In this document: positions 1-10,068 of the stretch, piece after piece
Position numbering within the stretch: position 1 is the first letter of the stretch
Layout: every line of letters begins with the position of its first letter
Assembly: GCA_041398965.1 (NCBI GenBank)
Contig: JAWKTT010000004.1
Coordinates: 186,001 to 250,000 of the forward strand
Source of the DNA: JAWKTT01 sp041398965
GTDB taxonomy: Bacteria; Planctomycetota; Planctomycetia; Planctomycetales; Planctomycetaceae
Direction: 5' to 3'
Length of the DNA stretch: 64,000 bases
Position numbers and translations under genes: made by a program
The notes under the pieces: generated by a model
Told to the model about the DNA's origin: nothing
What the model saw: the letters and a program-made list of their open reading frames with translations, nothing else
Database searches by the model: none

Positions 1-682
1 AACGTACATCGGCAGGCTCTTGTTACCCAGAGCGACGCCATCTGCATCAACTCGGTCTGCCGTATCTTTGGAACGAAGGTCTCGGAAGTTCAGTGTCTTG
101 TGGATGTGCAGCGGAGGCTGTGAAGGACCAAACACTTCGTCCGGCACAGGTCAGCCGCTTCTAATACAGGACCATCTGCTCCGGCGACAGCGAAAGGCCC
201 GATCCGATTGTGTCAAACCCCTGTTCGACGACATCGTCTGGAAGTGTCGAACGGAGATCGACATAGATACCGAACAGATCACTGACAGTGTTGATGTACT
301 CGTTTCGGTTCAGTCGCCGCAGTACAACTTGGCGCGAAGCGACATCCGCACGCGACAACGACGTTCCGAGTGACTCGAGAAACCGTCCCCTGTCGTCCGC
401 ACTAAGTGGTGTCTGCGATTTGGGAGGCATTTCTCCAGCAGCGACCCGATCATAGAGATCGATCCAGCGGCTCCGAACCTCCCCATCTGTCAAATCGACG
501 GAACAAGTTTCGAGGTTGAGACCACTTTCCGGCGTGTCGCCCGCATGGCACTCAACGCAATGCCGCTGCAAGAATGTTCCGAGCGAAGCTCGCACAGATT
601 GGTCGGCACCGACGGCGATGGTGCGACCGATAAGAGATGTCGCGATCAGGATCATCCAAGGCAAGCACTTCGATTCAAACAT
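1..682 (-). pseudogene. DUF1592/DUF1587-type planctomycete cytochrome c protein, frameshifted and cut by window edge
   Basis: The start chosen is the ATG at 682, which opens a signal-peptide-like segment; an upstream ATG at 721 is in the same frame. The next ~60 residues carry a CVECH heme motif followed by MPPKSQTPLS, as in planctomycete PSCyt1/DUF1587/DUF1592 exported proteins. The frame hits TAG at 161-163, but homologous-looking sequence continues in another frame (E-A-A-D-L) and then a third from about 141 (DEVFGPSQPPLHIHKTLNF). Two single-base losses within ~25 bp would explain this. The C-terminal DUF1592 part lies outside the window. The gene is divergent from the WD40 cytochrome gene. 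It is either a true pseudogene or a sequencing error; the family is known mainly from genomic context and its substrate is unknown. Confidence 0.7.
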
Positions 683-1009
683 GTCATGACCATCTTGCAG
701 GCAAGAACTAACGACACTCAAACTGAAAGAAACTGCCCGACACCGTTTCGCCCTGCGCTTACTCTACAACCGACCATCAGCAAACAGATTCGGTGCAGTG
801 TAACCCTTTGCTCTGCCCGGACGCCAGAGATTCGCAATGCCCCAGGGCCATTCGAGTGTAGTTCGGGTAAATCTGGTATGCTCGCCGTGGCAGTCGGATC
901 GATCGGACGATAAGAAACGATTCCATCGCATTGATTCAAGTAACGCTCTGACGGACTTCCACGAACGGTTGACCTCGGTTGCTATGGTCCTGATAAGGAG
1001 ATCTTCCTG

Positions 1010-2419
1010 ATGCATCATTTAGAAATCGCACGCTCGATTCTCCTATCGTGTATGGCGTGTCTGACGTTGCTGGTCCAGGCTGCGGGGGGAGAGGATCGGC
1101 CCGTCAACTTCATCGATGACATCAAGCCGATCTTGAGGCAGCACTGTTTGAAGTGTCATGGTGATGACAAGCAGGAAGCGGGAATCAACTTGCAAGGGTA
1201 CGAGTCGCTGCTGAAGGGGGGGAGTGGAGGCGTTGTCGTGACGGCTGGGCGGTCGAGTCAGAGCGTCTTGTTTCAGGCAATCACTCAGGACGATGCCGAT
1301 TTACGAATGCCGCCAAACAGTCCGCCGCTTCCGAAGGAGAAGCTGGCTTTGATTCAGAAGTGGATCGATAGCGGGTTGCGACAGGCTGCCGACAGTCAAT
1401 CGAAGGTGATGGCACGCGACCTGACGTTCACTCCCGCAGCCAATGCCGGGTCGAAGCCGGACGGCCCGCCGCCGATGCCCGGTGACTTGCCGAAGGTGGA
1501 TGTTCCACCGACTCGGCGACCGCTGCCTGTGTTTGCGATCGATGCCAGCCCGTGGGCCCCACTGATTGCCGTCGCGGGTTGGGAGCATGTCCGTTTAATT
1601 CACGCCGAAACAGAGCAGGAAGTTGGACAACTGGCGTTTCCTGAAGGGGAACCGCACGTCCTGCGATTCAGTCGGGATGGAGCCGTGTTGATGGTGGCCG
1701 GTGGGCGGCCTGTTCAGTCGGGTCGTGTCGTGTTGTTCGATGTCCGCACCGGGAAGCGTTTGGCGGAGATTGGCGATGAGGTCGATGCCGTACTGGCTGC
1801 GGATATCAGCCCCGATCAGCGACTGGTCGCGTTGGGGGGATCAGGTCGGGTTGTCAAAGTCTATTCAACCACAGACGGCACACTGCAATACAAGCTGACG
1901 AAGCACACCGACTGGATCAGCTCGGTCGCCTTTAGTCCCGACGGATCGTTATTGGCGAGCGGAGATCGGGCGGGGGGGATTCACCTATGGGACACGAAGA
2001 GTGGCGGAATCGTGCTGAACCTGTCAGAACATGACGGTGCGGTCCGAGGACTCGACTGGAGGGGAGACAGCAAGTTGTTGGGGTCTGCTGGCGAGGATGG
2101 CCGGGTTGTGTGGTGGGACATCACCGACGGCTTCCCGGCGATCAACAAAGCCAATGCCCATCCCCCAAGGCGACCACCAGGGACCTACGGTGTTGTCCCC
2201 AACGGGGTGCTCGCGGTAAAGTTCGATCGTAACGGAAACCTCGTGACATCGGGGCGTGATGGGGTTGTTCGCGTTTGGGGGCCCGATGGTAACGAGACGA
2301 AATATTTTCGGGTGGAGTCGGGGATCCCAATCACCATCGCTACTCCGTCCGACGATGTGATCGTGAGTGGAGATTCATCGGGAGTGGTACAGTTCTGGAA
2401 GAAGAAGAAGAAGCAATAG
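1010..2419 (+). CDS. Exported cytochrome c (planctomycete PSCyt1-like) with WD40 beta-propeller
   Basis: The 469-residue protein starts with a signal peptide (about residues 1-27, ending near QAAGGED). A cytochrome-like domain follows, with the heme-binding motif CLKCH near residue 46 and the motif RMPPNSPPLP typical of planctomycete cytochrome C domains. From about residue 170 to the end there are WD40 repeats, for example HTDWISSVAFSPDGSLLASG and HDGAVRGLDW. It ends in a run of lysines. It is the first gene of a plus-strand set with DUF1501, PPC and DUF1549/DUF1553 proteins, an arrangement common in planctomycetes. It probably acts in the periplasm or paryphoplasm as a redox or binding partner of the other products; no substrate can be named. 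Confidence 0.85.
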   Translation: MHHLEIARSILLSCMACLTLLVQAAGGEDRPVNFIDDIKPILRQHCLKCHGDDKQEAGINLQGYESLLKGGSGGVVVTAGRSSQSVLFQAITQDDADLRMPPNSPPLPKEKLALIQKWIDSGLRQAADSQSKVMARDLTFTPAANAGSKPDGPPPMPGDLPKVDVPPTRRPLPVFAIDASPWAPLIAVAGWEHVRLIHAETEQEVGQLAFPEGEPHVLRFSRDGAVLMVAGGRPVQSGRVVLFDVRTGKRLAEIGDEVDAVLAADISPDQRLVALGGSGRVVKVYSTTDGTLQYKLTKHTDWISSVAFSPDGSLLASGDRAGGIHLWDTKSGGIVLNLSEHDGAVRGLDWRGDSKLLGSAGEDGRVVWWDITDGFPAINKANAHPPRRPPGTYGVVPNGVLAVKFDRNGNLVTSGRDGVVRVWGPDGNETKYFRVESGIPITIATPSDDVIVSGDSSGVVQFWKKKKKQ

Positions 2420-2475
2420 TCGTAACAGTTGAGTTGCCAGCGGGGCAGTTAAATCACTTAGTCAAAGGAATTGAG

Positions 2476-3861
2476 ATGAGTTCGCCAACGAATCGACACG
2501 GCTGTTCGCCTTTCCGATTGATGTCGCGGCGTCACGCCCTTCAGGCTGGGGTTTGTGGTGCGTTGGGGTTATCGCTGGGGGACATGTTCCGCCTAGAGGC
2601 AGCCGACACTCAGGCGTTTTCGCAGGCCGCAGGAGAGAAGACCGAAGCGAAGGCACTCAGTGTGATTCAGCTGCATCTGGGGGGCGGGTTTCAGCAACAG
2701 GAGTCGCTCGATCCGAAGCCCGAGGCCCCGGTCGAGATTCGTGGGCAGTTCGGCGTGACGAAGACGCGGTCGGGCGATGTTACTCAGCGACAACTTCCCA
2801 GAGACCGCCAAAGTCGTTGACAAACTGACCGTGCTGCGGACGGTCATCGGGAAAAATTCCGGACCACGGACAGGCGACCTATCATCTCTTCACCGGTTAT
2901 ACCCCAGGACGGCAGTCATTGACTACCCGCAAATGGGCTCGATTGCCTGCCGCACGAGCGTTTGGCGCGGACCGGATGCTACGTCGCAATTCCCGGGAAG
3001 AATGCCTTCTCTGGCGGAGCCGGCTTTCTCGGGAGCACACATGGCCATTCGAGATCGGTTCTGACCACTGGAGCGAATGGCTATCAGGTACGTGACTTCT
3101 CCATTCCGAATGGTGTCTCTTTCGAAGAGATTCGACCGCCAGTAAATCGGCTCGACAGATCATCGAGCAACGATTGCGGAATCTCCGAATCCGATCCGAA
3201 CGTCCTCGATACCATGGATGACTTTTACAAACAGGCGTACTCTTTGCTGACATCGCGGACCGCACAGGCAGCCTTCTCACTCGATAGCGAGACGGACGAG
3301 ACGAAGCGATTGTACGGCAGCCATGTCGTCGGGCTGAAGGGGCCAGACAACAAGTATCACCCCAAGGGTTTGGCCGAACGTCTGATTGTCGCACGTCGAC
3401 TCGTTGAGTCTGGGGTGCGATTTGTCACGGTCACCTACGGTGCTTGGGACTGTCATGTCGATGTGAAGAGTAACACGCTCGATCAAATGCCCGCGCTCGA
3501 TGCCGCGATAGCCGGACTGGTGACGGACCTCGATCAGCGCGGTTTACTCGACACGACGATCTTCTGGCTAACAAGTGAGTTTGGTCGTACGCCGAAGGTC
3601 AATCGCGATGGCGGCCGAGATCACCACGCGAAGTGCTATTCCAATCTCATCGCAGGCGGGGGATTCACGCAGGGTCAGTTCTATGGGGTCAGCGATGCGA
3701 CCGGAGCCGAGCCGGCACGGGATGCCGTCATCCTTGAAGACCTCCTCTGTACGATCTATCACCAACTAGGGATCGATGCCAACAGAGAGCTGCTGGCGTT
3801 TGGCACCCGTCCGATCGAGATCATCAAGGGTGGCAACGTCGTGCGGGGATTGTTGTCATAG
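2476..3861 (+). pseudogene. DUF1501 (sulfatase-like, Tat-exported) protein, heavily frameshifted
   Basis: The ATG at 2476 follows an AAGGA ribosome binding site. The first ~100 residues are a good DUF1501 N-terminus: SRRHALQAGVCGALGLSLGD resembles a Tat/signal region and is followed by HLGGGFQQQESLDPKP. The last ~220 residues are also intact, from ESDPNVLDTMDDFYKQAYSL through SEFGRTPKVNRDGGRDHHAK to RPIEIIKGGNVVRGLLS. Between about 2780 and 3190 the recognisable family sequence jumps between frames at least eight times (SDNFPETAK, IPDHGQATYHLFTGYTP, TAVIDYPQMGSIA, AIPGKNAFSGGAGFLGSTHG, PFEIGSD, NGYQVRDFSIPNGVSFEE, ARQIIEQRLRNL). One shift sits in an A5 run at 2852-2856. As written the gene cannot make the full protein. 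Intact ends around such a short damaged stretch suggest either base-calling error or very recent local damage. Confidence 0.85.
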
Positions 3862-3924
3862 TCATTTGAAATCGTTTGTGTTCCCAGCCAAACATCCGTG
3901 TCATTGGCTGATGGAGAGTTCATC

Positions 3925-6453
3925 GTGAGACTGTTCCTATGCACAACTGTTGCTCCAGCGATCTTGCTACTGTTCACGCTCGCCGTCGATGCGGGGGTCA
4001 AGAACATTGAGCAAACTCGTCCGCGTTATGGACAGCGGGGGACGACAGTTGACGTGACGATCAGCGGTGTCACCATCGACAACCCGCGAGCGGTGATCTT
4101 CTACAAGCCGGGGATTCGTGCCTTCGACTTTGCAAAGCCCGAGCAGCAGCCGTCCCGACGCGGCTTTGCACATGGTGGCTACCTCGACTCGGCGATCACC
4201 TGCAAATTTGAAATCGCTGCCGACTGCCCGCCGGGGGAGTACCCCTTTCGACTGTTGACCAACACGCAACTCTCACACATCGGGACGTTCTTCGTCTCGC
4301 CGTTTCCGACAATCTCGGAACCGTCGGAGCCGAATGATTCCCCCGATCAAGCGAACGAAGTGACTTCCAACATCACCATCAACGGGACTCTTGGCCACGA
4401 CTTGCGCGACTACTATCGCGTCGCTGTTGAAGCCGGACAACAACTATCGATTGAACTCGACTCCGTCCGAATCGCGGATCAGCACTATGGCGATTCTGAA
4501 TACGACCTCGCCGTGCGACTGCTCGATGCCGAGGGACACGAACTCGCGACGAATGACGACAACCCGCTTCACATTCAAGACCCGATACTCTCGACGATCA
4601 TACAGAACTCGGGCTATGTGTTTGTCGTTGTCGAGCGTTCGGTGAGTCAGGCCACACAGTCGCCGTATGCGTTACACATCGGTCGCAATCGTCGACCGTT
4701 GGTCGCGTTTCCGCCGGGGGGAATGGTCGGCACCAAGCAAACGTTCCGCATGCTCGGCGACCCCCGTGGCGAATTCGATGTCACCGTGGGTCTCCCGGAC
4801 AACGAAGGTCCATTCGAGTATTTCGGCGATGCTCCCTCCGCAGTGCGATTGCGCGCGGGCCGGTTTCCCAACGTCATTGAAGCCAAGTCCACCGACTCGA
4901 CGACTGCTCCGATTACCGAAGTCCCGTCAGAAGATGGCAGCGACGGCAGGACGCGTGACATTAACACGAACGGCGTACTTCCGATTCGTGTGGCACTCAA
5001 CGGCATCATCGACCGGCACGATGACATCGACACGTTTCGCCTAAAGGTTCGCAAGGGAGAACCGCTCCATGTCCGAGTCTTCTCGGCAGCACTGGGTTCA
5101 CCCATCGATCCGCGGCTGCGTATCCGCTTCGAGGAGGGTGACGTTGAAATCGACGCCGACGATGCGTCACTAACCGACCGCGACGTCTTCGGCACATCGT
5201 ACCGCGCGGGGGGTGGTCGTGCCGAAATTTTAGACCCGTCGGTCGTCTGGACCCCGAAACACGATGGTGCGTATCTCCTTGAAATCTCGGACGGCAGCGG
5301 AATGGGAGGTCCGACGGGAGTCTACCGAGTCGAGATCGAGCCGCTACGCACTGTGGTGCAAACGGCCCTGTGGAGCAAGACGTTCGACTGGACAGAAAGC
5401 ACTCGAGTGACCGGGTTAGCAGTTCCCCAAGGGGGACGACACACCGTCAATGTGACGTTCCCCACAGGACAATGGCAGACGATCGGCTGCGAGTTTGATC
5501 TTGTCGCCGAAGGACTCCCCGATGGAGTGCGATTACTGGCACCCCGACTGAAACCGGGCGTTTCGTTCTGGCCGGTCCAATTCGAAGCCGACGTCGATGC
5601 GCGGGTCGGCGGAGCACTCATCACGCTAATGGCGAAGCCTGTCGACTCGACCATCGCCGTCGAGAGTCGTTCGCAAGAGAATATTCCGTTCCTCAATCAT
5701 TCCGGCGGCGACGCTCTGAATTATGTTAAGGTCGATCGCTACATTCTTGGTGTCACCGATCCAGTCCCCTTCACTGTCGACATCGAGCAACCTCGGGCAT
5801 CTCTGGTACGTGGGGGCGAGTTGGCCATCCCAGTGCGAGTCACTCGCCGCAATGGCTTCGATGGACCGATCGAGTATTCGGTCCGCTACGTTGATGGCTC
5901 GGTCAGTTCGCAACCTCCAACGACGATTCCCCCGGGAGAGACCGAGAGCATTCTGCGACTCTCAGCCGCTCCGAATTCTCCGCTGGGAGAGCATCCACTG
6001 GCAGTCATCGGACGATCGCTCGAAGGTGAAATTCAGCGTTCGTTGGGAGCCGGAGATTTGCTGGCGTCGTCACACATCGTCCGCTTCACGACTGCCGAGC
6101 CGTATGTCGAACTTGCATCGCAACCCGAAAGCATTCGTCGTGGCGAGCGTAAGAAGTTTGTCTGGACCGTCCGACATAAGACCCCGTTCATGGGGGAAGC
6201 ACAAGTGCGGCTGTTGGGACTCCCTAAGGGGGTCAACATCGTGGGCAACGCGACGATCCTCACGCGAGAGTCCAATAAGATTTCGTTCGACCTGGAAGCA
6301 ACCGACGAAGCACTCTTGGGACAAATCACCGGACTCGGCTGCGAAGTGCTCGTCAACGTTGATGGGCAAGAAGTCACCCAGCGGACCGGCAACGGCAGCC
6401 TGCGAATCGACCCTCCGCAAGTCGACGCAAACGACAGAAGCCAAGACAGGTAA
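3925..6453 (+). CDS. Exported PPC (pre-peptidase C-terminal) domain protein
   Basis: The GTG at 3925 is preferred over the GTG at 3898: it follows a GGAGAG site and opens directly into a signal peptide (VRLFLCTTVAPAILLLFTLA). The mature protein is about 815 residues. It has an N-terminal beta domain beginning near KNIEQTRPRYGQRGTTVDVT, then PPC-like beta-sandwich segments (EPNDSPDQANEVTSNITING and later GIIDRHDDIDTFRLKVRKGE), and further immunoglobulin-like segments toward the C-terminus. PPC domains are found in secreted proteins and are thought to aid export or substrate contact. The gene lies between the DUF1501 and DUF1549/DUF1553 genes, its usual neighbours in planctomycetes, so all are probably exported and co-expressed. 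No catalytic motif is visible. Confidence 0.8.
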   Translation: MRLFLCTTVAPAILLLFTLAVDAGVKNIEQTRPRYGQRGTTVDVTISGVTIDNPRAVIFYKPGIRAFDFAKPEQQPSRRGFAHGGYLDSAITCKFEIAADCPPGEYPFRLLTNTQLSHIGTFFVSPFPTISEPSEPNDSPDQANEVTSNITINGTLGHDLRDYYRVAVEAGQQLSIELDSVRIADQHYGDSEYDLAVRLLDAEGHELATNDDNPLHIQDPILSTIIQNSGYVFVVVERSVSQATQSPYALHIGRNRRPLVAFPPGGMVGTKQTFRMLGDPRGEFDVTVGLPDNEGPFEYFGDAPSAVRLRAGRFPNVIEAKSTDSTTAPITEVPSEDGSDGRTRDINTNGVLPIRVALNGIIDRHDDIDTFRLKVRKGEPLHVRVFSAALGSPIDPRLRIRFEEGDVEIDADDASLTDRDVFGTSYRAGGGRAEILDPSVVWTPKHDGAYLLEISDGSGMGGPTGVYRVEIEPLRTVVQTALWSKTFDWTESTRVTGLAVPQGGRHTVNVTFPTGQWQTIGCEFDLVAEGLPDGVRLLAPRLKPGVSFWPVQFEADVDARVGGALITLMAKPVDSTIAVESRSQENIPFLNHSGGDALNYVKVDRYILGVTDPVPFTVDIEQPRASLVRGGELAIPVRVTRRNGFDGPIEYSVRYVDGSVSSQPPTTIPPGETESILRLSAAPNSPLGEHPLAVIGRSLEGEIQRSLGAGDLLASSHIVRFTTAEPYVELASQPESIRRGERKKFVWTVRHKTPFMGEAQVRLLGLPKGVNIVGNATILTRESNKISFDLEATDEALLGQITGLGCEVLVNVDGQEVTQRTGNGSLRIDPPQVDANDRSQDR

Positions 6454-6509
6454 TCGAACATCCAAGCGGTCGCAACGCCCATCACTCATACTCACCCCAG
6501 AGTCACGTC

Positions 6510-8777
6510 GTGAAGCTCATTCAATTGCTCGCACTCACTGTCATCACCTTCCTGTCCATCGCTCACGCAGCGGGAGCTGCGGACGATGCGATCAGTTTTC
6601 GACGCGATGTGATGCCGGTGCTCTTTCGTGCTGGCTGCAACTCGGGGACGTGTCATGGTTCGGCTCGAGGCAAGGATGGGTTCATGCTGTCTCTGTTCGG
6701 TTACGACGCCCACGGGGACTATCACCGCATTGTGAACGAACTCGTGGGCCGCCGTGTGAACCTTGCAGTCCCCACCGAAAGCCTGTTCCTCAAGAAGGCG
6801 ATCGGAATCGTCCCGCACACCGGCGGCAAACGTTTCGATCAGGACAGCGAATACTACAAGACCCTGTTGCGGTGGGTCGAAGCGGGGGCCCCCGACGACG
6901 ACGACGCTGTGCCCGAAGTTGTCGGTCTCGAACTCTCGACCAATCGGCTCATCTTCGACCGTCCGTCCGGCGGCGATTCTAAAGCGCTCAGTCCCCATGA
7001 GTCGCGACCGCTTCTGGTGACCGCCGTTCACAGCGATGGCACCCGCCGCGATGTCACCTCGCTGGCGAGGTTTCACAGCAACAATTCGAGCGTCGCTCAG
7101 ATCGATGAAGACGGCATCGTCACCCCCGCCGGACCGGGTGACACCAATGTCTTTGCTCGCTTCAATCGGTTCACCATCGGAGCCGAAGCCATCGTGCTTC
7201 CCTCTGCCGAAGGCTTCGAATGGCCCAACCCCAATGCCAATAACTTTATCGACGAGATCGTCTTTGACCGGCTGCAGAAGTTGCGAATCGCACCATCAGA
7301 GCTTTGCGACGACGAGACGTTTCTGCGGCGGGTGACACTCGACCTCGCCGGACGTCCGCCGACTCCGGAAGAATACGCCGCATTTATGTCGGATAGCGGC
7401 GATGACGATCCGACCACTTCAGGCAAGAAGCGAGCCCGCAAGATTGATGAACTGCTCGCCCATAACGATTTCGCCGACTACTGGACCGCCATCTGGAGCG
7501 AACAACTACGAATCATCGGCGGCAACTACGCACCGGTTGGTACACATGTCAAAGCGGCGGAAAGTTTTCACGAGTGGATACGTCGCCAAATGCGTGAGGG
7601 ACGACCACTCAACGAGTTCGTTTCGGAGATGGTCTCGGCATCGGGCAGCAACCTGAGCAACGGCCCGGTCAACCTTTACACAATGATGGTGCATGCCCCA
7701 CGACTGGAACCGAAAGCATTCTCTGCCGACTTCTCGCAGGTTTTTCTCGGAGTACAAATTCAGTGTGCCGAGTGTCACAATCATCCATTCGACCGTTGGA
7801 CGATGGACGACTATTACGGCTTTGTGAGCTTCTTCACCGGCGTCGAACGCAAGCCAGGTGTCGAGTCTCGCGAGCGACGCATCTTCTACAACACCTCCGC
7901 ACCGCCCGCACGTCACAAACTTGATGGTCGTCCAATGCCCGCCAAGGCACTCGGTGCGGTCGACCCGGTTAAACACACCGGCGATCCCCGTCGTGCGTTG
8001 GCCGAATGGCTGACATCGCCGGATAACGATCTCTTCAGCCGTAACCTAGCCAATCGCATTTGGGCGCAGCTTTTGGGACGCGGTGTGATCGAGCCCGTTG
8101 ATGATGTCCGCGTCAGCAATCCGCCGGTCAACGAGCCGCTCCTCGCTGCTTTGTCGAAACATCTTGTCGATTCCAACTTTGATTTGCGAAGTCTCGTCCG
8201 CGAAATCTGCAACTCGCGAGTCTATCAACTCAGCAATCAGCCAAACCGGTCGAATCGACTCGATACCCGTCAGTTCTCGCACGCCTATCTGCGACGAATG
8301 CGGGCCGATGTCATGCTCGATTCGATCACTGCCATCACCGGAGTCCCCCGCAACCTGAATGGCTTCCCCCCAGGCACCCGTGCCATCGACTTCTACCCCC
8401 GCAGTGCCGGAGACACGACCGGCCCTCACTTCGGCGAGCAGTTTTTCGAGACCTTTGGACGCTCCAGCCGCAAGACGATATGTGCCTGCGAAACGAAGAA
8501 AGAACCGACCCTCTCACAAACGCTCCATCTCGCTGTCGGTGAAACACTGCAACGAGGAGTGGCCGGAAACGTCCGATTGAAACAATTGGTCGAGTCGAAC
8601 GAAACCTCGAAAGCCGCTCTGGATGAGCTATTCATCCTCGCACTCTCTCGAAAGCCGACGGCCATAGAACAAAACGAATTACAAAAACTCATCGCCGACA
8701 AACCCAAAGATGTCACCCTCTACGAGGATATCCTCTGGAGCCTTCTAAATTCGACCGAGTTCGCCTTCATCCACTAG
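6510..8777 (+). CDS. DUF1549/DUF1553 planctomycete cytochrome-associated protein with BIG2-like domain
   Basis: The 755-residue protein starts at GTG 6510, 56 bp after the PPC gene. Residues 1-24 form a signal peptide. The N-terminal region has FRRDVMPVLFRAGCNSGTCH, the CX4CH-type motif of this family. A bacterial Ig-like (BIG2) segment follows (DGTRRDVTSLARFHSNNSSV). A DUF1549 region (FLRRVTLDLAGRPPTPEEY) then carries a second motif, CAECHNHPFDRW. The DUF1553 part has DPRRALAEWLTSPDNDLFSR, NRIWAQLLGRGVIEPVDD and ends with NSTEFAFIH, the usual family terminus. The protein appears complete. It is the last gene of the set; 195 bp later the insertion-sequence region begins. The biochemical role of the family is not established. 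Confidence 0.88.
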   Translation: MKLIQLLALTVITFLSIAHAAGAADDAISFRRDVMPVLFRAGCNSGTCHGSARGKDGFMLSLFGYDAHGDYHRIVNELVGRRVNLAVPTESLFLKKAIGIVPHTGGKRFDQDSEYYKTLLRWVEAGAPDDDDAVPEVVGLELSTNRLIFDRPSGGDSKALSPHESRPLLVTAVHSDGTRRDVTSLARFHSNNSSVAQIDEDGIVTPAGPGDTNVFARFNRFTIGAEAIVLPSAEGFEWPNPNANNFIDEIVFDRLQKLRIAPSELCDDETFLRRVTLDLAGRPPTPEEYAAFMSDSGDDDPTTSGKKRARKIDELLAHNDFADYWTAIWSEQLRIIGGNYAPVGTHVKAAESFHEWIRRQMREGRPLNEFVSEMVSASGSNLSNGPVNLYTMMVHAPRLEPKAFSADFSQVFLGVQIQCAECHNHPFDRWTMDDYYGFVSFFTGVERKPGVESRERRIFYNTSAPPARHKLDGRPMPAKALGAVDPVKHTGDPRRALAEWLTSPDNDLFSRNLANRIWAQLLGRGVIEPVDDVRVSNPPVNEPLLAALSKHLVDSNFDLRSLVREICNSRVYQLSNQPNRSNRLDTRQFSHAYLRRMRADVMLDSITAITGVPRNLNGFPPGTRAIDFYPRSAGDTTGPHFGEQFFETFGRSSRKTICACETKKEPTLSQTLHLAVGETLQRGVAGNVRLKQLVESNETSKAALDELFILALSRKPTAIEQNELQKLIADKPKDVTLYEDILWSLLNSTEFAFIH

Positions 8778-8972
8778 AACAGCCCGTAGGGCCAAAAAAC
8801 TCCGCCGAACGCAAGACTCGGTGGCAACTTGGTGTTCGCAAAAGAAATCGATCGCAATGTCGGTCGATGTGCGGCCGTCGTCGACCTGGGCAGGTTGTAG
8901 AGACGGTCTTTCGCCATGGTCAGGACGTACCTTCAGCGCGGAACAGGTGAAGTTGCGATCGCCTTCAGACGT

Positions 8973-10052
8973 TCACGCGGCGCGACGATGGTAGTACTTC
9001 AGCATCCCACCGAGCCGTTCACGGCATGTGATGTGGTCAGTGGCGTCGCCAACGTCGTCTTCAGGTTCGATTAGCTCATTGCCCAGTCCCTGATGATTCC
9101 GCTCGGCATGGTAGTGCTCCACGTATTGTTTGATGGCGTGCTCCAGTGAGCGTTTGCCGAAGAAGATCATCCGATCCAGACATTCGGGCTTCAGGCTGCG
9201 AAACCAGCGTTCCATGCACGCATTCCAATTCGGACTCTTCGGTGGCCACAGGACGACGTCGGTGTTCGTGTTCTGTTCGAGGAACTTACGCAGTGCAATG
9301 AAACTGGTGTCCCGATCCACAATCAGATGACTGGCGTCCTTCAGGAAGCCGTCCTCACCATCGGTCAAGTGGCGACAGACTTGTTGCATCCATGTGGCGT
9401 TCGGACTGGGAGTCATCCCCGCAATCTGCACACGCCGCGCCTTCAGGTGCATGACAGCCAGGACGTAGAACGTCACCAGTCCGTTGCGAGTCAACACGTC
9501 CATCGTGGTGAAGTCTGTGGCAAAGAGGGAATCCCAATGAGCTCTGAGAAACGTGGACCACGACGGAGTCCGCTAACGATCTGGAGCGGGTTCGATGCCA
9601 TGAGCCTTGAGGACATTGGCCACGGTGGAATCAGCGATGTGGTCGCCGAGGTTCTTCAGGGCACCCTGAATACGATCGTATCCCCACGTCGGATTGTCAG
9701 TGGCGAATCGCAGGATGGCTTCCACGACCTCCTGACGGATGCGTGGTCGTCCAGGTTTCCGTTGATCATTGGATGCGTACTTCTTCGCCACCAGCTCTCG
9801 GTGCCAGCGAAGGATGGTGTCCGGTGTGACGATGGTCGTCAGTTTCCGCAAAGCCTTCCGACCGAGGGAGTGGGCCTTCACAGCCAGCAGGCGTCGCCGA
9901 TCGTCGTTGAGGAGCAGTCGCTTCTTTCCCAACGTCTGAAGCAGTGCAGAAATCTGTGCGTTCTGAAACTCGATGATCTGCTGCTGACGCTGTTGGACAA
10001 GTCCACAGAGGATCGCGAGCAGGATGTGTCAGGGTTGGAGGATGCAGGACAT
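8973..10052 (-). pseudogene. rve-type (COG2801/IS3-like) transposase with two in-frame stops
   Basis: One reading frame runs from ATG 10052 to the stop at 8973, 359 codons, about normal length for planctomycete integrase-core transposases. It opens with MSCILQP, meets TGA at 10029-10031 where relatives appear to have tryptophan (Q-P-W-H-I-L), then continues with QQRQQQIIEFQNAQI, an HTH-like part (TPDTILRWHRELVAKKY) and NPTWGYDRIQGALKN. A TAG at 9573-9575 follows HGIEPAPDR. The catalytic core then resumes in the same frame: TDFTTMDVLTRNG (first Asp), LIVDRDTSF (second Asp), ACMERWFRSLKPECLDRM (Glu), then YHAERNHQGL. The frame is kept throughout, so only the two stops inactivate it. Terminal inverted repeats were not resolved. 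Family assignment beyond the rve/DDE core is uncertain. Confidence 0.85.
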
Positions 10053-10068
10053 GTTCGGCACCCAAATT

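Noticed and set aside
2476..3861. Programmed frameshifting as an explanation of the DUF1501 gene
   Set aside because: At least eight frame changes with only one homopolymer among them cannot be programmed; error or damage is far more likely.
8778..8972. Possible gene start (MAKDRLYNLPRSTT) on the minus strand in the gap after the DUF1549/DUF1553 gene
   Set aside because: About 45 codons, no ribosome site or family similarity; best regarded as intergenic.
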